DNA of 64,000 bases from Anisakis pegreffii (GCA_035041965.1 JAPYMA010000996.1:1-64000); one strand, 5' to 3'; numbered from the stretch's first letter, positions 45,357-57,772 are shown. Program-made: numbers and translations. Notes: generated by a model not told the origin, from the sequence alone.

Positions 45357-47619
45357 GCACAGAGTCTGCAATTCAAAAACTTTTACACTCTACATCAAAT
45401 AAAACATTCCAACGGATTCCAATACGTCGCTAGCAAAAATAAAACGGATTACTTATGCATTCAAACAAAGCATTGAACGTTCACAAGGTGAGGTGCTCAT
45501 TACGACCAAACACTCATCCAGACCGAGGAAAAAGAGAGTGTGAACGATGCGTCGAAAAAACATATTGAACAACAAAACAATAAGAAAACGAGATAAAAGA
45601 ATACAAAAAAATGACGATTAAAAAACAAGAAACCATCAGGAAAAACAAACAACGAGAAAACAGTCGCTGCATAAATTTGAGAGAAATGTGATAATTCTTC
45701 GAAAAATGGATAATTTGAATCGAGGCGTTCGTTCAAGTGCGCAGAAGTTGTATATTCCCAGTACAAATATCGTGCTGAAAGATACCTTCTTTGAATAACG
45801 TGAAAGCACGTAATGATGATCAAATTGAAATAAGATGATGGATTAGTATGGGCTTAGGCTCAGACTGAGGCTCGTATGGGGTGAAGTGTCAATTGAACGG
45901 ACTGATGGTTCTATCGTGCTACAGTGAGGTTTCTAAAAATAGTGCATCGATATGAGCTTAAGCTTAAGATCAAACGCAATCCGTCGCAATTTGACTCTAC
46001 CTATCGGTCATCACGGCTTGAATGAATATCTTAATCACTCTTATCATGGAACTTACGCAAACAGTGCGTATTTGTTACACAAACAAGCCTCTCAACTGAT
46101 AATGCCCAGTTTCGTAACATACTGCTGAACGCAAGAATTTCAAAATTCGGAACTAATGTGCAAAATTTTGATGGAGATTTCCGATCATGTTTCACTGATT
46201 GAGAGGACACATTTGAGATGTGATCATTTTCAATAATTTATCATAACCACTTCTGAGAGTTTTCTCATCTCTCGTTAATGGTTACTACTTTTTCATCCAC
46301 TCTGAAATCCGGCGATGTGCAATAGCGCGCTATTCCACTAAACGAAACTTAACAAAATAGCAGAAAGCTGTTCCGCTGCTAGCGAATTAGTCATTCCGCT
46401 ATTTTGCAAAGTAGCTGAATACCTATTCTCTGGTAAAATAGCTATTCCCTGACGATTTTCATACATTTATTGTGCGTTTGAATAGGCTGCTCTAGCGAAT
46501 GTGAGTCTTAGAGCGAAGGTTCGTCGTATGTATTTATTGTCGAATGTTGTTCCAGCGGATCTCAGCATCTGTAAAATGCACCCGGCGTCACTTGGGCACA
46601 GTCACATGTGCAATGCACAACTGGTTAGGGGCAAGGAGCCTAGGATGGGTTTGTGCTTGTAGTTGAGCTTAAGGATATGCAGAGGTTTACGCATAGTTCG
46701 AGCGTTTCAAGGTAAACCCTGATTTGCGCTCCAGGTGGGACGGGTGCATTTTATGGGTTATGTAAGCGCATCACAAGGCTATTATGGGCTATACCACGCT
46801 TCAGCAGTGAATGAGATAGACGGTTACCGGAAGTATTGTTGGTGGTTTGTTGTTGCGGTGAATAGTTTCTGTTGCCCGCTATGCGTTTGAGTCGTAAATG
46901 TTAATGAATGATCGACTTGCTTTGGTAATACAAGTCCGATGGTTCACTTGGTTATGAGACATGCAAAACGAAACCTATATCCTCTATAAGAGTTGATCCA
47001 TCGTTATGCAACCGTTTCGTTTGTTTTTGCATTTCTCGGGAAATTTCATGAAGGATTGTATCATTTGTCTGCCGTACTGTGAATGAAGTTGTTGTGCATG
47101 ATTTCGTACTTATTTGAAAACATATCATCTTATTTCTTTTTAAGCTATCAACAGTTCATTTCTGAAAATCTTTATAACTGACTGGTGCGTTGAAGTAACG
47201 ACATTTCGGTGAAGTTGAAGGGTGGAATTGTCAAAATTTTGAGTCAAGGAATCTGTTCCGGCTAAGAATATCGTGAAAAAAGTGTCTGTCAAATGAGCTT
47301 CTGCCCTCTTGTGTTCCACTGCTTACATTGGGAAATTAACTACGGCGTCCTCGTTGTCAGACTACGCATAAATTTAGAATAAGTTGATTTTGATACCTTC
47401 CCATCTCAGTCCCCTATACTTTTATCGATTTTTCCGAGCATGTGTGAAGAAATTGTAAAATAAATTGGATTTTTCTTTTTCTAAAAGAGCGAACTTCACT
47501 AAGGGATTCTATTTTTGTTTGCTGGTGATTCAAGTTCATGTAGGAGCTTGTTGTTTATCTGGAAGCGTCATTGCGGTGTTGATAATGTTGAGTGTAGGTT
47601 TTTGCTTCATTTGCTAATG
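45357..47619. other. Divergent intergenic region between TFIP11 and akirin
   Basis: About 2.3 kb that should contain the promoters of both genes. No gene. It carries a few TTAGGC-like hexamers (45848-45880 and 45957-45970), a run of AATAGC/GCTATTCC words (46320-46460) and a MITE (46572-46753). Confidence 0.55.
46572..46753. mobile_element. Short MITE with TAAAATGCACCCG terminal repeats
   Basis: The left end TAAAATGCACCCG (46572-46584) is the exact reverse complement of the right end CGGGTGCATTTTA (46741-46753). If the outer TA is the target duplication, the element proper is 178 bp with 11 bp inverted repeats, as for Tc1/mariner-type MITEs. Internal GC is higher than in the flanks. No coding capacity. 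It lies in the TFIP11/akirin promoter region. Confidence 0.7.
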
Positions 47620-47631
47620 TTATTTTCCAGA
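47620..47631 (+). promoter_or_regulatory. Probable spliced-leader acceptor of akirin
   Basis: TTATTTTCCAG ends at 47630, 37 bases before the akirin ATG, after a T-rich tract. No coding exon lies upstream in frame, so a trans-splice acceptor is the simplest reading. Confidence 0.5.
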
Positions 47632-47667
47632 TTCTTTTGATCAGCAAGTGGGAATAAGTTATCAGAA

Positions 47668-50341
47668 ATGGCATGTGGTGTTGCACTAAAACGTCCGTAC
47701 GATTACGATGAATATTTGAGTGCCGAAAATGCAGGTGATGCAAAGCGTGCACGACACACACAAGCACATTGCTCACCGTTCCGTGCCCAGATCGGAACTA
47801 TTGCTGCCTCTTTACCGACGAGTAACAGCAGTAATAACAGTTCTTCATCAGCTCTTCTTCAACTTAGAGATGCAAATGTAAATATCGCATTGTAAATGAT
47901 TTCGTTTCACATTTTGCGTGATGGTTTATCTGCAATCAGATCTTATAAAGTGCCTTTTTGAAGTTAGTTCCTTGTAAAGTGACTGAACCGGAATGGCCTA
48001 TTTTGAAGTAAATTGCTTACATTATGATGATTGCCTGTTTGTCAGTGGCAGTCCTTTTCGCGCACCTAGATGGATGGTTCAGAAAGACCCATCTTCTGTG
48101 TTAGCTACACTTAGGGTTTTCAGCATCGTAATGCCAGCGTATCATCTTTTGGCTTCCTTAATTTTTATTTCATCAGAAGTGGTTTATTCCATTCCTTCAT
48201 TTCTATTACTTTGGCTTTGATTTTTAAGTATTCCACGAGAAGTGGTCTGTTTCGATTTCAAATATTTCTGTAAAGGTTCTCAGTTTTTGAATTTGTTGCG
48301 ATGTGATATTTTTTCCAGGAACGTGATGATAGCGATGTCTCACCGTTTGCGTCGATTTCCGGTCGTGCACAGTTATCTTCTGGCCAGCTGGAGTCGTATT
48401 TGCGAGCTGAGGTTCGTAATTGTTTCGTGTTATTGCATTCCGTGTTATTTTATTGCATTCTGGGCAGGGTCCGCATTACATTTCACTGATATTCAAATCA
48501 GCATTCTCCGTGCTACTTCAAAAGGCACTTTAAAAAATGATAACATAAAAACTATTATGAGCAACTGTCATCAAATGGATGTTGCCATGTTTTTAACGCT
48601 CATAGAAAAAAATTTCTCAGTTTGATGGCTCACGATTTGGGCGAGATTTGATGCGTTTCACTTAGCATTACTCACATTGCATGTATTTCTCGTTGAACTC
48701 GTACACAATGGATATGCACTGAAAAGAGAGGGTGAAAGGTTTTTGAAATAGCAGAAAAACACGTGATTGAATTATTTACAGATTCGTTATTTGAAACGTC
48801 GTCAATTAATTCCGCGTCGTAAGCTGAATGAATCAGCAACAAGCCGTGACGGTCGTCTAAGTGAAAGCAGTGATGCAGTTGGGTCAGGACCACCGGCTAA
48901 GCAAGCCAATTTATCCGGTGGTAACTGTTCGGGTGCTGCCACAGTTCAACCTTCAGATGCAAGATCATATCGTATGGCACCTAATTCACCTTCGGCTAAT
49001 GTTAGTTTGAGTTGCTTCCGTTGTTATGTGAAGTAAAACTGCAGATATGCATATGTACATCATCAGGCATAGGTATGTCCAATGCTACGATAACATGTTG
49101 CTTATTGCTATTCGTGAGGGTAGGGATCATCTGCGTGTGTCTCTTCATTTTTATGGATCAGTATGTGTGGAGTTTGTGAGAATTTAGGAGGATTGCGATC
49201 TGTTTAGATTCCGCGGTTTTCCCCATACGCATAAACTGTACACCTCTCTTGTGGAGGTGGACGTTCAACATTATTATTGATGACATGCAACGGTTTGATT
49301 TATAAACATTTGTCAAACTTCAGTCGGGCAGTGAGTCAGACGGTGAGAGTTCAATGACAGTCACAGGCTCAATGAACAGTCAGAAGATCGCATCTGCACT
49401 TAATTTATACGACAGACCTCAATTCTCTCTCAAACAGGTTTGTTTGTTTTTTCTTCACTGCTACGTTCCAATAATCGGTTCCGATATTCGGCTTGATGAA
49501 TATATCTGTCTAAATCATAACTAGTTTACATTTGCCCAGCATCATCAGTACCACGCATATAATTTCTTTCTTTGATTGTCATTCGTGCGTTTACTCGGCT
49601 GGCGATGTTTCCGCAGGAAATCATCCGTTAGGAAGCATTATATCGACTTTTAGTTTGGCGAACAGAGAGGTGCAAAGGCTATGTTCTTTTATTGTCCAAT
49701 AATCCAAGCAGTACCGCGGAATAAAATGAGAAGATTCTTCCATTTGACAGTTCCAGAACTGTTGTTGTTTTCTCCATTCTAAAGCGATTAGATATTGATA
49801 ATTGAGAACTGGTTTCAGGTACAAATGATTTGTGAAAGGCTGTTGAAACAACAGGAAGTACGTCTCAGATACGAATACGAAACTGTACTTAACCAACGTT
49901 TGGACGGTATTTTCATTCTCTTATCGTTAGATTCACTTCCGATTTCACATCTGTTCTCTTTTATAGTTTCATTTAAGTGTAAATGTCATAGGTTTATTTT
50001 TGAAATGCTAAAGTGGGAAGAGTAAACTCTAATGCAGTCACACGGCGCCTCAATTTATTTTTTCGTTGCTTCCGTTCAGAATAAAACTGCGAAAGAGTTC
50101 TGAAATTTCGGGTTGGTCTTCAGTCGAATGAGAGTGAAACTTCATCATTTATCTTCATCATTCAACTTGGAGTGAAGCTTTTCTCTATGAGCAGAACACA
50201 AGTGAACATGGTAATGTATTCGGGATTAAATATGTTCTACGTAACCTTGCAGAGCAACACGAACAGTACGTTCAGTTTGCACGTGAACAACTGGAGAGAC
50301 AGCATCAGGATAGCAACGCAGAAATTTCGTATCTTTCTTAA
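47668..50341 (+). CDS. akirin: Akirin, nuclear transcription cofactor, 270 aa
   Basis: Six exons: 47668-47877, 48319-48411, 48782-49000, 49324-49437, 49819-49906 and 50253-50341 (813 nt). All junctions keep phase. The start MACGVALKRPYDYDEYL is the conserved akirin N terminus, followed by a basic KRAR (residues 26-29, nuclear localisation) and CSPFRAQIGT. The middle (residues 105-210) is Ser/Gly-rich. The conserved C-terminal helix (QMICERLLKQQEVRLRYEYE, about residues 214-233) is followed by EQHEQYVQFAREQLE. Known role: akirins are unconventional nuclear proteins that bridge transcription factors and SWI/SNF-type remodelers and affect innate immune and muscle genes; C. elegans akir-1 also acts in synaptonemal complex disassembly and proteasome import. 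Slightly longer than typical akirins (about 190-220 aa) because of the Ser-rich middle. A possible AATAAA lies at 50543. Confidence 0.96.
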
Positions 50342-50542
50342 ATGACCAAGACAGCCAACTACTTACAACAGTTCGTTCATCCCTTTCCCAAACATGCTAC
50401 CCCGGAGTCTGTCGTTATCATCATATACTCCTCTTCATAACCATTATTAATTCTCCAAATTGTTCACACTGAATTCATCCCTCGCTGTTTGTTCTATTGT
50501 TGGTAAAATCGTGTCAAGCGTTTCTTTTTTGGTTTTGTATCT

Positions 50543-50548
50543 AATAAA
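50543..50548 (+). terminator. Possible akirin poly(A) signal
   Basis: AATAAA about 200 bases after the akirin stop codon. Confidence 0.3.
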
Positions 50549-51465
50549 CTTAGTTTCTTTCTCTTCATTACAGGTTCTTCTCATTGATGTGACTGTAAAT
50601 ATTGAAATTGCTTCCGAATTCTTCATTTCAGCTCTATCATAATAGTACTGTATAAGGTATAACGTATCTTCTAAGAGACAGTTTCGGAATATCAGTAATC
50701 TACTATGACGTTTTCTTCTCAATTTATGGAGCCTTCGAATAGTTGAATATTTGTATACTTGAATTTTTTAAAGTACCATCTTATGACATGGTATCAGTAT
50801 GACATTTTTTGTTTGCAGTTTCTTTGAAGCGATATCATGGTGATTTGAAAATCATATAGAGTTACTAAGGGGAGTGAATGATTGCTTAGCGTTTGTTGTG
50901 ATATTAATCTTATCGATCACCTGCAATGATTTGTTTTTCATCGATTATTTTTCAATGTGTTATTGGCGAGTGGTGGTAGTTCGATTGTGCTCATGTGTAT
51001 AGCTGCTGATCCGATGTCTATAAACTGATAATAGCACTCAGAAATCGCTAATCGTTGCGCGTAAATAGCATTTCTTTCTCGCAGGGTTGCTGTTCTTTAC
51101 GAATGATCGGAGTGTTGTTATGCTGTTGTGTTCTCGTGTATCGCTATCATCTAATTGAATATATCCTTTTGTTGTGATTAGTTTTGTTTTCTTCATCATT
51201 ATTGATTGTGTATATCATTCTTTCCGAATTTAGTAGTTACCTTCCAGATGAGGGCTGAATTCACCTTGCATATTTCAGTTTACGTTTACTGGCTTTTGAA
51301 ATTTTTCGAGTAAACACGAAATAATGGTTGATGAGTGTGTTTGTGCGTATAAGTATGTGTAGGATTGTTTCGTTATTGTAGCTGTTACTAGTGAGATGTT
51401 CTACCTGATGCGTTTGCTAGGTGCTGGGTAAGAATATTGAATTTCTGGAATGATGCAAATTACTC

Positions 51466-51513
51466 TTTATTGACCTGAGGCTTTCCCAGTTTATTGACCT
51501 GAGGCTTTCCCAG
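51466..51513. repeat. 24-bp perfect tandem duplication (x2)
   Basis: TTTATTGACCTGAGGCTTTC plus CCAG occurs twice head to tail without any difference (51466-51489 and 51490-51513), so it is recent. Confidence 0.9.
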
Positions 51514-54437
51514 AGCCGATTGGCATAGTGAAGTTTGCTTCATTAATATTTGGAGTATGAAACATTCAAGAGAATTTTGTGATACAGTGGCACGTGTGAA
51601 AAGCTCCAAGCACTACATTTTTCAAAATCAGGCGCCCAACCAAATCATAGTGAGGAAATTCTTGGCTCACATTTGATGTGAAAATTTACTGATACTTGGT
51701 GAAAGGTTTGACAAATTTGGTTAAAGGTCTGATTGATATTGACAAAATCGACGATGAAAATGAATGACGTGTGTGCTAACAGTGTGAATGAGTTTTTGAG
51801 GTATTTCATTCATTCGACAGTTATATCAATGGTCAGAAATTCAATTGTTCGATTACAAATTTTTTTCTCGATCACTTATTTCCATTTGCTCTGTTTTTAC
51901 GCTTATTCAATTTTCTTTGGCAAAAACAATCAGTTTACTGTGTATTACTTTGTCGTCTCGTATTGCGTGATGAATTTTATTCGCTTGATTCAATTTTATG
52001 TCGTTTTCGATTTTATCATTGATGCGTACGTTGTCTGAGTATTTCATTATTTTTGTTTGTTTAGTTCAATTGCGATCAAATGATGTGGGTCTTTGTTGTT
52101 GTTGTTGTTGTGAACTTGTCTCGGATGATGTGCTAAATCGACGACGTTTAGCTCGAAATTGAAAATTACTCCTCTCAAATTCAAGCTTTCAATTGCAGAG
52201 ACTCGTTCAAATTGGGGCGGGCTTTGCGCTTAAGGGAGTTGGTTCAAGTTATGCAATGATTCGTTCCTCGGATAACCCGAAAATAATCATCGTTTTGAAA
52301 AGAGATTCAGAACTTTATGATCGAAAGGACGATTAATGAATTATTTGATTTTTTTTGCTGACAATTTTGGTGCATAATTTCTGCTGTTGTGTGAGAATCT
52401 CACAGTTTAAAATCAGGAAAAAGCTGTGCTAAATCGTGCTCTATCTCGAGAGAATCTTTAAAAATTCGATTGATTGTATTTATATTAGCTGATTGTTTAT
52501 ACCAGCGCTTCAGAAGCTCTCTCGCTCACACTTCCGACCTGGTTTTGTCACATAAGTTTCCACGCTACAAGCAAATATGCAACTATTGGAATAGGTATGA
52601 AAAACGAACGTTGTATAATAAGATGTGTTTTTGATTGTTCTGTTTATAGGCTATATTATTGTGCTCCAAATGTTTCATACTGCTGTCAAATTGTTTGCAG
52701 CCTCTCTGACAGTTTAAAACCAAAGTTTGAGAAGCGTTGGTTTATATCGTGGTATCATCGAATGAAGCTTGTTTTGTACAGCATATTGTGATATTTACAT
52801 TCGTATGCAACAATTTTCGCTAATCATTCGATTGTAATTCTCTTTGATAACTGACTACCTTTGCATAAAAGTAACACATCGGTCACTCACTCTATCCAAT
52901 CACACGAAACATTCTATCTAAGTGCATCATCCTCTCAAACCGACGGTGCATCTATCCTCGGATAAATCCATTCTGTTGTTGTAATGTCGTTTAATCTCAT
53001 TACCTTATTTAATTGTTGCCCCATGCGTTACGCAAAACTTTCAGCTATTCACGTGACGTTGTTTTATTCAATCAAAATTCCTTGTTCTTGTATTGATTGT
53101 ATTTCGTCGATGCTTTCCTTCCCGGATTGATTATTCTTCTTGCTGTTTCATTTGAATATCTCCATCTAACATTTCATTTAGTTGAATAAAATTTTTTTCG
53201 AAATTTATTGGTTTCATTGATGAATCACCAAGCGAATTTATGAAAACAGCAATTGCATTAGTAACGACAAGAAGGATGTTGAAGTGCTCGAGAAATCGGG
53301 CAATAAATGATAGGATGAAAACGTTACTGGTTCACTGACATTCCATGAAAGTTGTCGATTTTCTGAACTCAGTGTTCATAGTGAATCATGGAAATCGACT
53401 GACAAATTCTCGACTTTTTATTTTCATTTATCTGCGATTCCATCCGTATGGTGCAAAATTCACGGTGTTGTTTGATTGGATAGATCAGGAATATCCAAAA
53501 ATCTTTAAAACTAAGTGAGCTCCATCGAAAACCAAATATCCTCTTAGAAATATGCATGGAATCGACAGTTGATTAGCACATTTAATGTCCTAGCTGTATC
53601 ATATTGAAACTTGCTTCTTATATATCCTTGATTGGACATGGGTTGAAGCGATATTTTTATCGACTAATTTATCACTCTTCCGTCGATTGTTGCACTGCTA
53701 ATGCTTTTTCATTGTTGAACAGTAATTTTCCTCTTTTTCATGATAATTTTTTGATTGTGAACCTCGAGTGCTTATGACCAACACTTTGTTGTTCTATAAA
53801 GGAACGCAAAGATGAATTCAGAAAACTTTTATCAAGTTTGATCGGAATCATTTAGGATGCAATTATTTCGAGAGGAACGGCGTGTTTGGCTTGTTCAAAT
53901 TCAACTTGCAATTTTCCAATTACTTCCAAACACTCTCTTTAATCAGTATTTAAATTTAGCTAATTGAAATACTCGTTCATAGTTGTTCAATGCTTGTAGC
54001 CTTGGTGAATTTCTCTTATGTATCGTTATATAAAACACTTCACGAAACCAGTTCTCTATAGAACATTCAACGCGTTCAATATTTTTGTGATGCGTGAAAG
54101 CCATTAAAAGAAATCGTTTTCAGCAATGAATATTGATAAAAACATTCATAAATGACGAGCAACGACGACATATCGTTGAACAGTTTACGAGGTGTTGGTG
54201 CATTGTTGTTATTTGACTGCATTCAACGTGTTTTGTTTGCTATTGTCTCAAATGCTGTTTGATATTGAAACATTTCACAAATTCACATTTTCATTGTTCC
54301 TCATTCACACTGTTCATAGTAACTCAGGTAACAAACCATCATTTTCTTTTATAAATTTTTTACAAATGACGCGGTTGATGAAACTATTAATCTGACAAAT
54401 TGAGCCCTCTGGACTCAGAAAAGAATGTAGTCTAGAT

Positions 54438-54605
54438 CAGTGGTCCCCATAGGGGGAAAATTACTCATTATTGAGTAATTTTAGGGTGCCGGAAAGTTAG
54501 GTCTGATGGTAAGCATTGAAATAGAACAGGGGGAAAGTGGGGAGTAATGACGGCCTGCCAGACCATCGAAAGGGGTAATGGAGCATCTGAGCGTTGGGAC
54601 CACTA
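54438..54605. mobile_element. hAT-like MITE, copy 2
   Basis: It starts CAGTGGTCCCCATAGGGGG and ends TTGGGACCACTA, an imperfect inverted repeat. The flanks GTCTAGAT (54430-54437) and GTCTAAAC (54606-54613) agree at 6 of 8 positions. The reverse complement aligns along its length with 16470-16660. CAGTGGT ends and 8 bp duplications point to hAT mobilisation. No transposase. Confidence 0.72.
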
Positions 54606-55162
54606 GTCTAAACGCTTTCAAAAAGTGAATTTATGCATTTTATCGTTAAAGCCTATGGAGCTGGTCGAGCAATATTTATGTCTTGACTGGTCAGTCCACA
54701 GCTATTGATTGTAACCGACTTAAAATTCGATGGATGAAATCAAGTCGACTTTCCGGTTTTGGGATATTTTCTGGTTTTTGGTGATCGCCGAAGTTTTTCA
54801 TCGTTAAAACGGATGCTGACTGAAGAATTCGGACTTGCTTTGGTGTAACCAAATGATGAAATCATGAGAAAGTCAGACGGATTTCATCAAACATCGAAAA
54901 ATCCATAATTTTTTTGCCCTCACTGGATTTCGAAGCATAGAAATTACTTCCGCCGGATTCCGAGATCAGTTTTTCATTCGACTGTTATTACCACGTCAAA
55001 CAGCATGTCAATCTTTCGCTGTCAGCTGATAGCGAAGTGAATGAATGTGCTCATGTGAAGTGCGCATGAATAATGAGAGTGCATGGTGATTTGTGTTTGT
55101 GTGTCGGTACAACTTTTCAGCGCAAATAAGCTTCAAAATTCGGGTTGAGTGAGGCTTTTTAG

Positions 55163-55385
55163 CCTATGGCAGAAGCAAAGCTGCTCGATCTCTCATTGGT
55201 GTTGGAATCCAACCGCCACAACTCTCAGAAATTCCCGAGCGATAAGTAAAACAGTAAGAAGTCACCTTCAAGACGTGACTGACCATGCGTTTCTCATGAA
55301 ACAAAATGCATTGCAGAGAGGACATTATGCGGTGGTATTTCATACGGATCGAGTGGTCGTTGGCTGGAAAGTTACGTTTGTCCAG
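55163..55385 (+). CDS. Possible exon of the membrane-protein gene
   Basis: After GGCTTTTTAG a 74-codon frame (LWQKQSCSISHWCWNPTATT early, GHYAVVFHTDRVVVGWKVTF late) runs to the good donor CAG|GTAAAAG. It contains three Cys and could be ectodomain of the gene whose transmembrane exon lies at 56105, but the phases need one more exon between. The minus strand is also open over this stretch. Confidence 0.35.
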
Positions 55386-56104
55386 GTAAAAGGCATAACC
55401 CACTGCAAAATCACTGCTGTGACAATCCACCCAAATTTGGATGCTGTCGAGAGGCAACTGTCTTCGAGCAAAAGTTCGTTACACTTACTCATACTGCATT
55501 CGTTGAAATTTTCAAGTCGTTGAACTTTGCCTGCCAGAATAAACGAAACGCCTGTCGATTATCAGCGAACGACGAATTTCGATCGGAAACCCTTTCAAAC
55601 GAATGAATCAAACCGCACAGTTCTTGAATTTCAACTCACCTACCTCAAAATTCTATCCCCCTTCCATGCCCTATTGTCTAGATTGATCTGCGGTTATCGT
55701 CCATGCGCTGCTGAGTCGTAAAAATCGTCAGTCACTGGGCGATTTCGGAACTGATCGAATTTCTTCCCTGTCTGCAGTTAACTTCGAGGTTTTCGCATAA
55801 CGCTGTGCCATGAAATTGTTCGAGCAAACGGTCACCTCCAAAATGTTGCGAATTTAATGTAAAGATGCGGCGTATTCATTTCCGAATGACTTGGCACCAA
55901 AGCGAATCAAGATAAGACACGAGCAATTGCGTGCATTAGCAATAGTTTTGCTCAGTTGCAATTGTTTATGTCGAGCACTTCTCGTGAATGTTCGGCCCAT
56001 CCAGACAACCTTTTCCCACTTTCTTATTAACTAAGAGACGATGTCCAAATCTTTTCGGAACCTCCTTACTCCCTCCTTCCAATGTATTCTGATTTTTTTT
56101 TCAG

Positions 56105-56822
56105 CAAAACTGCAATTGTTAGTGTTTCGTTGATCGCAATTCTCATTCTAATCACCGCTACGTTGGCGATTTGTTCGTGTTGGGAGAAGTGCATTTTGCA
56201 TAAGGTAATTCGACGAAAACCACGACTCGACTATATTGGTAAGAACAGCTTGAACTTACTTTACCTTTCAATGGATTTTGAACGTTTACTCTGAGCTAGT
56301 GATAAACTGCATATTCAAGTGATTTTGTAACAGACTGCTGAACATATACAGAGTCAAACTCTGTCAATCACTGAGTAAAATGCATGCATACTGGTAATAT
56401 CGTGAATTAAGCAACAAGTGTACATTCTTCTAACAAAGTTTATAATTGCAGTCCGCAGTGTCAATGAAGAATGAATATTCTCTAGCACACAACATTATGA
56501 AACGACTACTTCCACTCAATTCATTTGATTCGAAAATATCCCGAACATGCATTTATTAATTCTACAAATAACATTTCGTCATTCAGCTATAGGAAGCATA
56601 TTTGAATACTACATCTAGCGAAACTTTCTTACTTCTCATAAGCGACGAACGAATATTTGACGCGACAGTGACTACTGTCAGAAATGATTCAAAATTTCAG
56701 CTCGACCCGAAGAGATGAATCGTTTGTATTGCGTGAATGTACCGATTGAACGCTCGGATCGAGTCAAAGCGTACGAACTGAATGAAGCTATTGTATATCG
56801 ACAGAATAAAGATGCTTTGTGA
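56105..56822 (+). CDS. Last two exons of a single-pass membrane protein
   Basis: Exon 56105-56238 follows a TTTTTTTTCAG acceptor. It encodes a 22-residue hydrophobic segment (IVSVSLIAILILITATLAIC), then a Cys/Trp and basic juxtamembrane stretch (CSCWEKCILHKVIRRKPR), and ends ATTG|GTAAGA. Exon 56701-56822 follows AAATTTCAG, joins in phase and gives a 42-residue tail (ARPEEMNRLYCVNVPIERSD, then RVKAYELNEAIVYRQNKDAL) to TGA. The positive charges after the hydrophobic segment suggest a type I topology with this tail in the cytoplasm. Tyr-based motifs (YCVN, YELN) could be signalling or sorting sites. The family is not recognised and the N-terminal exons are not established. Confidence 0.6.
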
Positions 56823-57699
56823 GTATCGGTCGGTTCAACGATAGCAACCGATGGGCCATATCGCTTTCAGATATCATTCCGAAATGCAAAATGCTTCTGA
56901 ATCATCATTCTCCTACTAACTAACCATGTTGTCAACAATACTTGTATATATGATATAATGAAAAGAATTCATTCCACGCAGTATGCTGTGCTTATCCGCA
57001 ATGCAATTTGCCATGAGCGGATGGATTAGAGATAACTAGTGCTGTACAGTGATTTTCTTGTATCTGTTCTCAGTTTTAAAAATATTATTGGTCGTAATTA
57101 GCTTTTGCACGACATCTCGGTAATACCGAATGTCGGTATTAGAAAAGCGATATCGATCTCGGGATTTGTGGTGACAATATTTACAGTATTTTCGGTATTC
57201 ATATCACAAGTCATTTTAAGTGAATTTGGTATATATCCATCACGACTGGAGCATGAATCGTACCAATTTTTGTTTTTTGTTGCATTTTTGGTTTAATTTC
57301 TTGAGCTTTGGTGAGTGATCTGTTAAATAAATTGTTTTCTGAATAATTATGAGCAGATTGGTTCAAGACGAATGTGTTGAGCAAGTTATATATCTATATT
57401 TCAAAAGTTGCTTTTCAATACCGATATTGTATCGATATCAAGAAACGATACCGGCCGGCATTAATACCGGTCTCGGCATTGAGAAAATGGTCGATATTTT
57501 GCAAACGCTAATCTTAAGCCCTCCTCCTATGACAAATCCACTCCTCTAAACATGTGCAACATATACGCAAAACGGCTTACGTTATGAATTGTTCCGATAC
57601 AGAAAGACGAGCTGTTTAATTCTTACAAACTTATAATTCGTTAGATCTTTCGTTGCATTACAAATTTTAGTGCAGTCATTCTCATGAAGCAAAACATTT
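56823..57699. other. Intergenic DNA with GGTATT-rich palindromes
   Basis: 57110-57200 and 57415-57482 contain repeated, partly inverted GGTATT/AATACC words (for example CGGTAATACCGAATGTCGG and CCGGCATTAATACCGGTC). They may be the decayed ends of one inverted-repeat element; no sharp borders or target duplication seen. Confidence 0.35.
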
Positions 57700-57772
57700 C
57701 GACCCTGGCAGGACTCGAACCTGCAATCTTCGGATCCGAAGTCCGACGCCTTATCCATTAGGCCACAAGGCC
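57700..57772 (-). tRNA. tRNA-Arg(TCG)
   Basis: On the minus strand 73 bases fold as a cloverleaf: acceptor GGCCTTG paired with CAGGGTC, D arm GGCC...GGC, anticodon stem TCGGA/TCCGA with loop CTTCGGA (anticodon TCG), T arm GCAGG-TTCGAGT-CCTGC, discriminator G. No intron. A TTTT tract follows downstream. Decodes CGA arginine codons. Inverted relative to a near-identical copy 1.2 kb away. Confidence 0.95.

Larger units (their letters stand above)
50342..54437. other. Long AT-rich intergenic region downstream of akirin
   Basis: No convincing gene. T-rich open frames (for example 51733-52038) look accidental. Contains a possible akirin poly(A) signal, a 24-bp tandem duplication (51466-51513) and a GTT run near 52095. 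Confidence 0.4.

Noticed and set aside
46320..46460. AATAGC/GCTATTCC word cluster as a possible further MITE
   Set aside because: Words recur but no matching ends or target duplication could be defined.
51733..52038. 101-codon hydrophobic plus frame
   Set aside because: Phe/Tyr/Val-rich, AT-driven composition with no splice or promoter context.
55164..55457. 97-codon minus-strand frame
   Set aside because: Antisense of the plus-strand exon candidate with a better acceptor and donor; cannot be excluded entirely.
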